From positions 1 through 12,236 of the forward strand of contig JAFTPY010000344.1 of NCBI GenBank assembly GCA_017463035.1: a DNA stretch of 12,236 bases. The letters are read 5' to 3'. Positions 1 through 8,462 of the stretch are shown one piece after another (the first letter of the stretch is position 1; each line of letters begins with the position of its first letter). Below the pieces are notes generated by a model. The model was not told the origin of the DNA, made no database searches, and was given only the letters and a program-made list of their open reading frames with translations. A program made the position numbers and the translations under genes. The DNA is from Lachnospiraceae bacterium (GTDB taxonomy: Bacteria > Bacillota > Clostridia > Lachnospirales > Lachnospiraceae).

Positions 1-551
1 AAGGTCCCGCCCGTTCCGGCGGTTGCCACATACACATCCACCTTACCTTCCGTATCCGCAAAAATCTCCGGACCGGTGGTCTTATAGTGCGCCGCCGGAT
101 TGGCCGGATTCACAAACTGTCCCGCCAGAAAGCTTCCCGGACTTTCCTTTGCCTGCTCTTCCGCCTTTTTCACAGCCCCCTGCATTCCTTCCGCTCCCGG
201 AGTTAAAACAATCTCCGCACCATAAGCAGCCAGTAGCTTTCTTCGCTCCACGCTCATGGTCTCCGGCATGGTAAGGATAACATGATATCCCCTAAGCGCC
301 GCCATAAATGCCAAACCGATTCCGGTATTTCCGGAGGTCGGCTCCACAATGGTCGCTCCCGGCGTCAGCTTTCCGGTACGCTCCGCCTCTTCTATCATTT
401 CCTTTGCCACACGGTCCTTCACACTGCCTGCCGGATTCAAATATTCCGCTTTCACAAGCAGTCTTGCCTTTACTCCGTATTCCTTTGCAAACCGGCTCAC
501 CTCCACCAAAGGGGTATTTCCTACCAATTCACTCGCATCTCTTACTAACAT
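1..551 (-). CDS. cysK: Cysteine synthase (O-acetylserine sulfhydrylase), N-terminal 183 codons, cut by the window edge
   Basis: This is a PLP-dependent enzyme of the cysteine synthase / cystathionine beta-synthase fold. It makes L-cysteine and acetate from O-acetyl-L-serine and sulfide in the cytoplasm. The translation starts MLVRDASELVGNTPLV, and LVGNTPLV is the usual family start. It then shows NPAGSVKDR, with the lysine that forms the PLP Schiff base at about residue 43, then EPTSGNTGIG, the loop that binds the substrate carboxylate, and GTGGT at the very edge, the PLP-phosphate-binding loop. The family is about 300-310 residues, so roughly 125 C-terminal residues lie outside the window. 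The start is fixed by a good ribosome-binding site (GGAAAGGAG at 559-567 on the minus strand). It lies 85 bases downstream of addA on the same strand but has its own promoter there. O-phosphoserine- or cystathionine-specific relatives share these motifs, so the exact substrate is inferred. Confidence 0.93.
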   Translation of the reverse strand, partial: MLVRDASELVGNTPLVEVSRFAKEYGVKARLLVKAEYLNPAGSVKDRVAKEMIEEAERTGKLTPGATIVEPTSGNTGIGLAFMAALRGYHVILTMPETMSVERRKLLAAYGAEIVLTPGAEGMQGAVKKAEEQAKESPGSFLAGQFVNPANPAAHYKTTGPEIFADTEGKVDVYVATAGTGGT

Positions 552-568
552 ATCAAAGCTCCTTTCCC

Positions 569-587
569 ATAGTTATCTCTCAACTAT
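569..587 (-). promoter_or_regulatory. Inverted repeat overlapping the cysK -10 box, candidate operator
   Basis: ATAGTT and AACTAT form a perfect 6-base inverted repeat around a 7-base spacer (19 bases in all). It overlaps the last bases of the -10 box and the predicted transcription start, where a bound protein would block RNA polymerase. In Firmicutes, cysteine genes are commonly controlled by Rrf2-family (CymR-type) or LysR-type regulators. Assigning this repeat to any regulator is inference; I only see the symmetry and its position. A 6-base repeat in AT-rich DNA can also arise by chance. Confidence 0.4.
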
Positions 588-614
588 TTTACGCCTTTCC
601 GGTCACTTCGTCAA
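586..614 (-). promoter_or_regulatory. Sigma-A promoter of the cysteine synthase gene
   Basis: On the minus strand TTGACG (609-614) is followed after exactly 17 bases by TAAAAT (586-591). This is a near-consensus housekeeping promoter lying wholly between the addA stop and the cysK start. It predicts transcription starting near 579 and a 5' leader of about 28 bases, so cysK can be expressed independently of addBA. No hairpin with a T-run is visible between addA and this promoter, so some read-through from addA is also possible. Confidence 0.75.
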
Positions 615-636
615 CGCAACAACCGTCGCATCCCCG

Positions 637-3600
637 CTACTCCACAAAAAACGCTTCCCCGTTGGTAAAGGCATAAATCATCCGCTCCTTTACATGCTTT
701 CCGGTCATCTGACAAAGAGCCTGTTCATAATACATAAGCTGGGTTCGATAACGCTTCGTCAGTTCTTCCTTTACATTTTCCCTGACAGAATCCGTTTTAT
801 AATCCACCAACACAAGCTCTCCGTCTTCCTCAAAGCAGGCATCGATGATTCCCTGCACCATCACCAATTCATCCGCTGCCGCCTCCTCAGATTTATATAC
901 GTCTCCGTAAGGCAGTCCGATAACAAAGGGCTGCTCTTTTTTTAACGTCCCCTGCCGTGCCGCCGCCTGCATTCTGCACCCCAACTCACTTCGAAAAAAC
1001 TGAAGCAGTTTCCGTGGTGCCACCAACTGTACCGCATCCTTCCGGATCCGTCCCTTTGCAATCAAAGCTTCCATTTCGGACAGCACATCCGCTTCGACCT
1101 TATACTCTTTACAAAAATCCAAACATTCCATAATGCGGTGATACAAGGTTCCCCTCTCACTGCCGGATACACCGTCTTCTTTCACTCCCTGCATAAACCT
1201 CGGAACCGTCTTTTCCGGCAATACCTCCGGGAACAACTCCTCCTGTTCCTCGTCGGCGTAGGCCGCCTTTTTCAATTCCGATACGGACAGTTTCGTTTTG
1301 CCTTTACACAACGGATACGGATATTGATAGACTTCTCTGGCCGCCAGCTCCTCCGCCAGGCTCTTGTCGTATATCTTATCAATTTCCGACGCCAAAAGCT
1401 GTTGATACCGTTCCTTCCGGACCGCATATTCCGCTTCCTTTTTTAACACTGCCTCTTCGACCTGTGCTTCGCTTCGCTCCCGGCCTGTATACCGGATACT
1501 TCCCCGTTCCAAACAATATGCCAGCGGAAGCTTTAAAAAGTCAAGGTATGAATTTGCACCCAGAAGCTCTGAATAGCTTGCCGCACCGGCTCCTACGGTA
1601 TTCTTTCCCAACTCCGCAAAAAAATCCCCCTCCGACTTCACGGTTGCGGACAAAATCAGTTTTTCCTTTGCCCGGGTCAATGCCACATACAGAATACGCA
1701 GCTCCTCCGAGAGCATTTCGTAATTGAGCTGTCCCGCAATAACTTTCTTAAATAAAGTCGGTGCCTTTACCCGCAATACCTCATCCCGGAAATCCATCGC
1801 CACCCCGTATTCCGGATGCAGCACCAGCCCCGCATGCACATCCATGCGGTTAAACTGCTTGGAAAGTCCGGCTACAATGACCACCGGTGCCTCCAACCCC
1901 TTACTTTTATGAATGCTCATGAGACGTACCGCATTTTCTCCCGATACAATCTGGGCCTCGCCCGTATCCGTATCGTACTTAATCAGCCGCTCGATGTAAC
2001 GGACAAAATCGAAAATACCGGAATAACTGCTCTCTTCAAACTTCTTTGCCTTTTCCGTCAGCATGGCAAGATTCTCAAAGCGCCGTTCTCCTCCCGGCTT
2101 TACCCGTACAAAAGCCGGATAGTCCGTCAGTTCATATAGCCGCTCCAACACCTCCGGAACACCGGCGTATACGGAAAGTGCCTTTAACTCCTTTAAATGT
2201 GATGTAAAACGAAGAAGTTTTCTTACTGCCTCCCTTACAACATCTTCTTGTTCCCTGCTTCCGTCATCAAGCAAACGGGCCGAATCCCAATCCTCGTTTA
2301 CAGTCTCCGAAAATCGGTGGATTGCTTCATAAAAGGAACATCGATATTCCTTTTCTTCCGTCTTTGCAACAATACGGACCAACGCCAGTTCTTCCTCGGT
2401 CATTCCCACCATCTCGGATCGGAGTACCGAAACCAGCGGGATATCCTGCAACGGATTGTCGATGATACGAAGGGCGTTTAACACCACCGCCACTTCCTGG
2501 GCAGAAAAATACCCGCTCTGCTTTTCTACCACCGCCGGGATGCCCAACTCCGTAAATACTTCCGTAAAAGGCTCCGCATATCCGCTGAGCGCCCGGAACA
2601 GTACCGTAATGTCTTTATATTCCACCGGATGGAACTTCGGTCTCTTTTCTCCGTCCTCCCCGGTTTCTTCTCCGTCATACACCGGCAGCCCGCTATTGAT
2701 GAGGCTCCGAATCCGGGCGCCTACCGTCATAGCCTCTTTTGCAATGCGGTCGTTCCCTTCGCCCTCTTCTTCTCCGCCAGAAAGCTCTGTCAGCAATAAC
2801 TCTGCCGTATAAGCTTCTCCTTGTTCGGAAGCATCCTCATCCCAAGGATAGGATGCCCCCAAATACAACTTTGCCGCATCGTCATATTCGATTCCTCCGA
2901 AGCGTTTTTGCATGATGCCGGAAAACACATCATTGACCGCATCCACCACGGCTCTTCTGCTTCGGAAATTCTTGCCGAGAACGATTTTACAATAGTCCTC
3001 GCCCTCCTTGTAATCTTGGAACTTCTCATATTTTTCCATAAAAAGCTCCGGTTTTGCCATACGGAACTTATAAATACTCTGCTTTACGTCTCCCACCATA
3101 AAACGGTTCGGGCGACCGTCTTCTTCTCCCGAAATACTCCACAGCAGCAAATCCTGAATTTCGTTACTGTCCTGGCATTCATCAATCATAATCTCATCGT
3201 AACGATTGCGGAGAAGTCTTGCTGTTTCTGTCGGACGAAAGCCATCTTCCGTCTCTTCTACCAAAAGACGCACCGCAAGATGCTCCAAATCACTAAAATC
3301 CACCAGCCCCCGTTCCGTCTTTTTCTTTGCATAACGCTCGCCGTATTCCGCACACAAGTCAACCAACACCTGCAAAAGCGGGGCCATGGCTGCCATATCT
3401 TCCGCCATCTGTTCCGGTGTTGCGAAAAAATAGTCCTTTTTCACTTTTCCCAGAATCTCTTTATAGGTGCTCCGGAGAGTTTTCACCAGTTCCTTTTTTT
3501 CCTCCGTAGCATCACTCTTTTTTCCGGAAAGTCTCTGAAAGGAAAGACCTGCAAAACCATCCCAAAGTTCCCTGTAGGTATTCTTAGACATAAGAGTCGT

Positions 3601-4389
3601 AAGCAACTCTCCGTCCGCATCCAGTGCTTCCAAATAGGGAGCCGGACCCTCCTTACCTTCGCAAACCGCCACTGCCTTTTTGCGCATTTCTTCGCAGTCT
3701 GTAAGAAGTGTTTTTACCCGTTCCGTAAGAAGCATAATACACGGACTGTCCTCCGAAAGAGTATCTGCATGCTTCTGCTCTTCCAAAAGCTTTTCCGCAT
3801 TCTTTAACCAGCTTTCCGGAAAAGGTGCACTCTGGGCAAATTTATAAAAATTCTCAATATGCTTTACCAGACCGTCATCGGTCTTTCCGCTGCCGATACA
3901 CTCCGTCAGACGAAGAAACGCTTCCTCCCCCTTCTCATACCGTTCCTCCAAAAGTTCTTCCATCACATCCGCCCGGAGAAGGGTAAGCTCCGCTTCTTCC
4001 GCGATTCGGAAGCCCGGGTCCAAATCAAGTTCATAGAAAAACTCCCGCACCAGGCCGAGACAAAAGCTGTGGATGGTGGTGATGGACGCATTGCGCAACA
4101 ACAACACCTGCTTTTGCAGATGTGTATTTCCCGCATACTCCTCTGTAGCAAGACATTCGGCGAGCCGCAGGCCGATACGCTCCCGCATCTCTGCCGCAGC
4201 CGCGTTGGTATAGGTCACCACCAACAGGCGATTGATATCCTGAGGAGTGTCCGGATTCGTCAGCTTCTCGATAATCCGCTGTACCAAAACCGCGGTTTTC
4301 CCGGAGCCTGCCGCCGCCGACACCAGCGTTGTACAATTCCTTGCCTCAATGACCTGTCTTTGTTCCGGTGTAAATCGAAGCTTACTCAT
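637..4389 (-). CDS. addA: ATP-dependent helicase/nuclease subunit A of the AddAB double-strand-break resection enzyme
   Basis: AddA is the motor and 3'-strand nuclease of AddAB, which processes DNA ends for RecA-dependent repair. The 1250-residue protein is close to the usual AddA length (about 1230). UvrD-type helicase motifs run in order: AAAGSGKT (Walker A, 25-32), VTYTNAAAAEMRERI (58-72), TIHSFC (105-110), MIDECQDSN (Walker B, 401-409), GDVKQSIYKFR (433-443), NFRS (474-477), VRLMSIHKSKGLE (821-833) and LRILYVALTRAKEKL (897-911). The C-terminal RecB-family nuclease domain keeps GTLYH (H1084), GIID (D1183), DYKTD (D1196, K1198) and QxxxY (Q1217-Y1221), so both activities look intact. It has no iron-sulfur cysteine set, as expected for AddA. 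Its ATG overlaps the addB stop by 8 bases, implying translational coupling. Any independent promoter would have to lie inside addB. Confidence 0.97.
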   Translation of the reverse strand: MSKLRFTPEQRQVIEARNCTTLVSAAAGSGKTAVLVQRIIEKLTNPDTPQDINRLLVVTYTNAAAAEMRERIGLRLAECLATEEYAGNTHLQKQVLLLRNASITTIHSFCLGLVREFFYELDLDPGFRIAEEAELTLLRADVMEELLEERYEKGEEAFLRLTECIGSGKTDDGLVKHIENFYKFAQSAPFPESWLKNAEKLLEEQKHADTLSEDSPCIMLLTERVKTLLTDCEEMRKKAVAVCEGKEGPAPYLEALDADGELLTTLMSKNTYRELWDGFAGLSFQRLSGKKSDATEEKKELVKTLRSTYKEILGKVKKDYFFATPEQMAEDMAAMAPLLQVLVDLCAEYGERYAKKKTERGLVDFSDLEHLAVRLLVEETEDGFRPTETARLLRNRYDEIMIDECQDSNEIQDLLLWSISGEEDGRPNRFMVGDVKQSIYKFRMAKPELFMEKYEKFQDYKEGEDYCKIVLGKNFRSRRAVVDAVNDVFSGIMQKRFGGIEYDDAAKLYLGASYPWDEDASEQGEAYTAELLLTELSGGEEEGEGNDRIAKEAMTVGARIRSLINSGLPVYDGEETGEDGEKRPKFHPVEYKDITVLFRALSGYAEPFTEVFTELGIPAVVEKQSGYFSAQEVAVVLNALRIIDNPLQDIPLVSVLRSEMVGMTEEELALVRIVAKTEEKEYRCSFYEAIHRFSETVNEDWDSARLLDDGSREQEDVVREAVRKLLRFTSHLKELKALSVYAGVPEVLERLYELTDYPAFVRVKPGGERRFENLAMLTEKAKKFEESSYSGIFDFVRYIERLIKYDTDTGEAQIVSGENAVRLMSIHKSKGLEAPVVIVAGLSKQFNRMDVHAGLVLHPEYGVAMDFRDEVLRVKAPTLFKKVIAGQLNYEMLSEELRILYVALTRAKEKLILSATVKSEGDFFAELGKNTVGAGAASYSELLGANSYLDFLKLPLAYCLERGSIRYTGRERSEAQVEEAVLKKEAEYAVRKERYQQLLASEIDKIYDKSLAEELAAREVYQYPYPLCKGKTKLSVSELKKAAYADEEQEELFPEVLPEKTVPRFMQGVKEDGVSGSERGTLYHRIMECLDFCKEYKVEADVLSEMEALIAKGRIRKDAVQLVAPRKLLQFFRSELGCRMQAAARQGTLKKEQPFVIGLPYGDVYKSEEAAADELVMVQGIIDACFEEDGELVLVDYKTDSVRENVKEELTKRYRTQLMYYEQALCQMTGKHVKERMIYAFTNGEAFFVE

Positions 4390-7300
4390 GACACTCCTTT
4401 CCGAACTCTTTCCAAAGCTCTTCTTTTGTTCTTTCCGTCAGTTCCCGGTAAGAAAATTCCGGTAGCCTGTTGTCAAAGCCGCAAATATTTTTAAAGCTGC
4501 AATACTCGCATGGTGTCGCCTTCTTATAACGGTACGGCTTCGCCGCCGTCTCTCCCTCCAAAATCTCCGCAGCCTCCCGCTCCAGCTTTTGATACACAAA
4601 CTCCGTCAGTGCCTCAAAGCCTTCCTCGTGAATTCCCTTGGAGCTTGCCTTTAGCTGCCCCTCTTTATCCGTCTCCGCAAAGATTAACTTCGAGGTTTCG
4701 GACGGCTTCAAGCCTCCGTTTTCCGCCTTTAAGGACACATCCAGTGCAGTAACGGACCCAATGGAATTATTAAAAATACCGTCCGGGCGAAACTCCTTTT
4801 TCACAGCATCCTCAGAATACTTTTCTCTGTCCAAAAAAGGGTCGGCTACGCGGAAATAGAACATTCCCGCAGGAACCGGGGATACACCGTCTTCTGCCGC
4901 CGTCTGCCGCAGAGCCGCCGCCAGATAAACCTCCAGCTGCACCTGCAAGCCGTAATATAACTCCGTCAAATCAAACTTTTTACTGCCGGACTTATAATCC
5001 ACCACCCGCAAATACCATTTATCATTACTGAAGCACACATCATACCGGTCGATTTTGCCGTGAAGGGAAAGATACTTCGCGGTATGCTCAAACACCGCCT
5101 CACAGTGCTTCGGCTCAAAAAGACTTCCCTTAATCTGCTCCTGCAGCATTTCTACCGTCTTTTTCAGCACTCTTGCTGCCTTGGTTACCAGATAACCGTT
5201 TCGCTTGTTACCGTCAAATACACCGTTTTCAAAGGTGGTAACCGCCTCCGTCAGACTCTCCGCACAAAGACTGTCTCGTTCCGTTTCCGTCAATGTATGC
5301 CAGGAAAGCTCCTTTTCCCGTACCTTCTTTGTAAACAGCTCCAAAGCCATATGATATAAATTACCCAGCTCCGGCGCCGCCACCCGATATTCAGCCCGTT
5401 CCTCCAAAGAAAGACCGTACTGCAAAAAATGGGCAAAGGCACAGGCCGCGTACTTTTCCAACCGGGTCACACTGCCGTACAGCACCGCTCCGTACAGTCG
5501 TTTTGCCACCGATTCCGAAATAGAGCCGGTAGGATTTCCGAAAAACGCCGTCCGCAAAAGCCGCTTCGTCTCTGTTTCCTCCTTTAATATAAACCGGCGA
5601 TAAAGCTCCCAAAAGGCCGTATCTTCTACCGTTCCGTCCTCCGCAAAGCGACGCAGTCCGTTTAGTAAATACGTCTTGCCGGTATCGTTTTGCAGCAAGG
5701 ATACATAGGATGCGTCTTCCTCTTCCCGCACCGCAAAGTCGGTAAAAAGCTCCCCGATTCTCCTTACAAAATAGGACGGCTGCAAAGCTCCTCCCTCCGC
5801 AGACAGACGGCTGTAGGTCATAATCAGACGCTTTGCCGGCTTTGTCAGCATGGCATATAAATAAAACTGCTCCGTATATACCGCTTCTTTTCTCGTGGGA
5901 GCCAGCTCTACATCCTTTTCCTTAAAAAACTCCCGTTCCGCTTCGGAAATCAAGCCTCCCGTACTTCCCGGTGCCGGTGTCACGCCTTCGTTCACTCCCA
6001 CCAGATACAGCACGTCGATATCCGTCAGACGTGTTCTCGTAATATCACCGATTACCACAGAATCCGTACCGTCAGGTACAAATCCCACCTTACATTCCCT
6101 GAGAGCCGTCTCTATCAACTCAATATATTCCCGCAGGGATACCTCTTCCGTATCCAGAAGTTCCATAAAACGGTCCAGAATCTCCAATACATTCCGGTAT
6201 ACCTGCCGGTATTCCGCTGCCCGTACCAAATCACCCTTTTCCGAAAAAACCGTTTCCGTCTCCCGCAGCTTCTCTTCTACCCCATGGGCCTCCAAAAACT
6301 CATACAATGCCCGGGTACGCTCTCCCGCAGTCTTTCCTCCGGTCAGTTTTTCTCCGATTTCGGAAAGCTCTTTATAAATCCGCTCACGTAAAGAGTTTAA
6401 GTATGCCAAATCCACCTTCTGCCTCGTACGGTAGCGGTATTTCCACTCATTTTTCCACATCCGCTCCCCCCGGATTCCGCAGGCAAGACAATAGTTCTCC
6501 AATACCGATACTTCCTCCGGCGTATAGTCCGTCAGACCGCACTTTAAATAGCGGAATACCCCATCGTAAGAAAAACCGCTCAAAGCATTCTGCAACACTG
6601 CCCGGATTAATGCAATACAAGGATTATGGAACAGCTTCCGTTTGCTGTCCAAAAACACCGGAACACCTGCTTTCCCGCACTCTGCCTGTAACAATTCCCC
6701 ATATCCCGCAATGTCACCGGTTACCACAGCAATCCTGCCGTAACGCAGACCTTCCGTGCGCACTCTGTCGGCAATATCCGCAGCCACAAAGGCCGCCTCC
6801 GCCTTCCGGTTCATCTTCGCGTAAAGTAAAATACTGTCATCCTTTGCTTGTTTTGCCGGTACCGGATATCGGAACAAGCCTCGCTCCAATGCCCGAAGCA
6901 TCCCATTCCCGGCAAAGCGCGGCAGCGTCCCCCCGGCACCTAATACTTCCGTCTCCACCGGACAGCCCGCTTCCTCTGCCAAACGTGTCACTACCGCCTT
7001 TGTCCGGAGCGTGAGATAAAACAGGCCATGCTCAGCCTCCGGAGTCCGTAGTGACGCTTCATCTGCGGTCAAAGTCATGTAACAATGTCCCGCATGCTGC
7101 AACAATTTCTTTAATAGGCCGTACTGGGATGGCGTAAATCCTGTGAATCCGTCCAAAAACACGTCACAATCTTTCATCAACGCCGACTCACCGATTACCT
7201 CCGCCAACACATCCGAAACCGTCTCCGTAGCCAGATATTTTCCCTCGATGCTCTCGGCAAAGCCCCTGTAAACCAGCGCAATATCCGAAATCTTCTTATA

Positions 7301-7756
7301 TAAAACCGGCTCATCCTTGGCAAGCAATCGTATTTGTTCCAAGGCCTCCGGTGTAATTCCGTATTGATAAAATTCCGAAATTAAAGACTTCATTTCATCG
7401 ATAAATCCCGCTTTTTTTGCATTTGCGGCAAACACCCGCAATTCTCCGGAAAGACGTCCCACCACACGCTTTATGAGCAGGCTTTTTCCCACATCGCTTA
7501 ACAATTCCCCCGGCACAATTCCCAGCTCTTCAAACACACGATAAGAAAGGCGCAGAAAACTAAGCACCTCAATGTTTGACATGCTTTTCGTTTCACTGCG
7601 CGTAATCAAATCCTTCATGGTCTGCAAAGAAAACTGTTCCGGTACAATCACTAGAACCGTGCGGTCAGGGTGCTCCTTTGCGGTTTGCAACACCTTCTCA
7701 TAAAGTAGCTCTGTTTTACCGGAGCCGGAGGCTCCCAAAATAAATGTAAGCGACAT
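4382..7756 (-). CDS. addB: ATP-dependent helicase/deoxyribonuclease subunit B of AddAB, with iron-sulfur nuclease domain
   Basis: AddB pairs with AddA. Its nuclease cuts the 5' strand, and its inactivated helicase fold is the Chi-scanning part in the characterised enzymes. The 1124 residues fit the family (about 1160). The N-terminus is MSLTFILGASGSGKT, an intact Walker A loop at residues 8-15; AddB proteins begin just before this loop, which supports the chosen start. The C-terminal nuclease shows GNLYH (H802), GKID (D903), VVDYKSG (D920, K922) and QLEVY (Q940-Y944). Four cysteines match the AddB 4Fe-4S staple: C772 in AACAFAHF, then C1083, C1086 and C1092 in CEYCSFKNIC. All catalytic and cluster residues are present, so the protein should be active. 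The ribosome-binding site is modest (AAAGGGG about 11 bases upstream). addB is first in the addBA unit, and I could not identify its promoter with confidence in the 72-base gap. Confidence 0.97.
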   Translation of the reverse strand: MSLTFILGASGSGKTELLYEKVLQTAKEHPDRTVLVIVPEQFSLQTMKDLITRSETKSMSNIEVLSFLRLSYRVFEELGIVPGELLSDVGKSLLIKRVVGRLSGELRVFAANAKKAGFIDEMKSLISEFYQYGITPEALEQIRLLAKDEPVLYKKISDIALVYRGFAESIEGKYLATETVSDVLAEVIGESALMKDCDVFLDGFTGFTPSQYGLLKKLLQHAGHCYMTLTADEASLRTPEAEHGLFYLTLRTKAVVTRLAEEAGCPVETEVLGAGGTLPRFAGNGMLRALERGLFRYPVPAKQAKDDSILLYAKMNRKAEAAFVAADIADRVRTEGLRYGRIAVVTGDIAGYGELLQAECGKAGVPVFLDSKRKLFHNPCIALIRAVLQNALSGFSYDGVFRYLKCGLTDYTPEEVSVLENYCLACGIRGERMWKNEWKYRYRTRQKVDLAYLNSLRERIYKELSEIGEKLTGGKTAGERTRALYEFLEAHGVEEKLRETETVFSEKGDLVRAAEYRQVYRNVLEILDRFMELLDTEEVSLREYIELIETALRECKVGFVPDGTDSVVIGDITRTRLTDIDVLYLVGVNEGVTPAPGSTGGLISEAEREFFKEKDVELAPTRKEAVYTEQFYLYAMLTKPAKRLIMTYSRLSAEGGALQPSYFVRRIGELFTDFAVREEEDASYVSLLQNDTGKTYLLNGLRRFAEDGTVEDTAFWELYRRFILKEETETKRLLRTAFFGNPTGSISESVAKRLYGAVLYGSVTRLEKYAACAFAHFLQYGLSLEERAEYRVAAPELGNLYHMALELFTKKVREKELSWHTLTETERDSLCAESLTEAVTTFENGVFDGNKRNGYLVTKAARVLKKTVEMLQEQIKGSLFEPKHCEAVFEHTAKYLSLHGKIDRYDVCFSNDKWYLRVVDYKSGSKKFDLTELYYGLQVQLEVYLAAALRQTAAEDGVSPVPAGMFYFRVADPFLDREKYSEDAVKKEFRPDGIFNNSIGSVTALDVSLKAENGGLKPSETSKLIFAETDKEGQLKASSKGIHEEGFEALTEFVYQKLEREAAEILEGETAAKPYRYKKATPCEYCSFKNICGFDNRLPEFSYRELTERTKEELWKEFGKECHE

Positions 7757-7828
7757 GCGAATAAAAACCCCTTTATCTGAATATCTTGTAACAATAACGC
7801 ACCCTTATAAAACCTATAGGAGGCTTCT

Positions 7829-8281
7829 ATGGCAAAAACACGAATCATCGTTTTAAAACTAAAAAAACTCCTTCGTATCGGTATTCCGGTTGCCCTTGTT
7901 CTGGTACTCTTTGTCCTGCTGTTGGTCTTTTTTGTTTCTCCGAAAAATAACCACACCGATAACGGCGAACCCATCACCCCAACCGTGGCAACCTACCGCG
8001 CCGGCGTCTACAACTCCGTGATCGAATTAGGCGACTCCCTTCTCAATCTGGAGGTCGTAGTGGATACCGACCACATCAATTCCGTTCGCCTGGTGAACTT
8101 AGACGAAGCCACATCTGCCATGTATCCGCTCATGGAGCCGGCTGCTGCCGACATCAGTGCCCAGTTGGCCGCAGGTACCGCACTTTCCGATGTTACCCTT
8201 TCCGAAAGCAGTAAGTATACACAGACGTTGCTGTTGGAAGGCGTTCGGAGTACGTTGGAGAAGGCTATGGTAGAGGAGTAA
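7829..8281 (+). CDS. Small membrane-anchored protein with a diverged FMN-binding-like outer domain, function unknown
   Basis: This is a 150-residue protein of unknown role. A basic N-terminus (residues 1-16, rich in K and R) is followed by one strong hydrophobic helix (about 17-36) and then the polar segment SPKNNHTDNGEP. This predicts an uncleaved N-in/C-out anchor with residues 38-150 outside the membrane. The outer part reads TYRAGVYNSVIEL..LNLEVVVDTDHINSVRLVNL and ends ..TLSESSKYTQTLLLEGVRSTLEKA. That order (Gly-Tyr strand, V/D strands, terminal S-x-x-[ST] helix) resembles FMN_bind domains such as those in RnfG/NqrC. The usual SGAT signature whose threonine carries covalent flavin is absent, so flavin attachment is unlikely. 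A strong AGGAGG at 7818-7823, 5 bases before the ATG, fixes the start. The gene diverges from addB and ends at its own terminator. I infer the domain from pattern only. Confidence 0.8.
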   Translation: MAKTRIIVLKLKKLLRIGIPVALVLVLFVLLLVFFVSPKNNHTDNGEPITPTVATYRAGVYNSVIELGDSLLNLEVVVDTDHINSVRLVNLDEATSAMYPLMEPAAADISAQLAAGTALSDVTLSESSKYTQTLLLEGVRSTLEKAMVEE

Positions 8282-8315
8282 GTACATAATCGTGCAGGCG
8301 GTGCCTTCACGGAAA

Positions 8316-8340
8316 AAGCCGCGCAAAAAATGCGCGGCTT
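8316..8340. terminator. Hairpin terminator shared by the 7829-8281 gene (plus) and the noncoding RNA (minus)
   Basis: AAGCCGCGCA (8316-8325) and TGCGCGGCTT (8331-8340) form a perfect 10-base stem around an A5 loop. In the plus direction it is followed by TTCTTTCTCG, a moderately T-rich tail. In the minus direction the stem is followed by five Ts (complement of 8313-8317, two of them within the stem), the better U-tract. It lies 34 bases after the stop of the 7829-8281 gene and ends the convergent minus-strand transcript that starts near 8692. Confidence 0.85.
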
Positions 8341-8344
8341 CTTT

Positions 8345-8462
8345 CTCGTTCGTATTTTGCAATACTCCTTTGTATATCACCATGCTCTTTCGTACGCTTC
8401 CGTGCTCTTTTGTACTTCGTCGTAGTCTTCGCTTTGGTACTTCGTCATCATTTTCTTTTGTA
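8345..8462 (-). repeat. Phased degenerate repeats with core TACAAAAG, in the 3' tail of the noncoding RNA
   Basis: On the minus strand an octamer recurs six times: TACAAAAG (8455-8462), TACCAAAG (8432-8439), TACAAAAG (8407-8414), TACGAAAG (8387-8394), TACAAAGG (8367-8374) and TACGAACG (8347-8354). The successive steps are 23, 25, 20, 20 and 20 bases. A seventh copy, TACAAAAG (8684-8691), sits at the predicted 5' end of the RNA. Flanking bases also agree partly (AGCACGG, AGCATGG). This is too regular for ordinary spacer DNA. The role is unknown: it could be a protein-binding array, a decayed tandem duplication, or part of the RNA. Confidence 0.6.

Noticed and set aside
349..945. Plus-strand open frame of 198 codons
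   Set aside because: It is antisense to both cysK and the end of addA and crosses the cysK promoter; its product resembles no protein family.
2821..3807. Plus-strand open frame of 328 codons
   Set aside because: It lies entirely antisense to addA helicase motifs, has no ribosome-binding site, and the product is a low-complexity F/H/R/L-rich sequence typical of the reverse frame of a coding region.
7786..7813. Possible plus-strand promoter TTGTAA-16-TAAAAC for the 7829-8281 gene
   Set aside because: The -10 match is poor, and the start site would fall inside the AGGAGG ribosome-binding site, leaving no usable leader.
8099..8383. Minus-strand 94-codon frame across the terminator
   Set aside because: It would have to be read through the shared terminator and is antisense to the real 7829-8281 gene.
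8377..8451. 24-codon minus-strand frame (MMTKYQSEDYDEVQ...) inside the repeat tail
   Set aside because: It has only a weak AAAAGAAA before the ATG, and its sequence is explained by the TACAAAAG repeats. A leader peptide cannot be excluded but has no independent support.
8345..8462. CRISPR array
   Set aside because: The repeats are only about 8 conserved bases with 12-17 bases between them, are degenerate, and have no cas genes nearby; real arrays have repeats of 23 bases or more and longer unique spacers.
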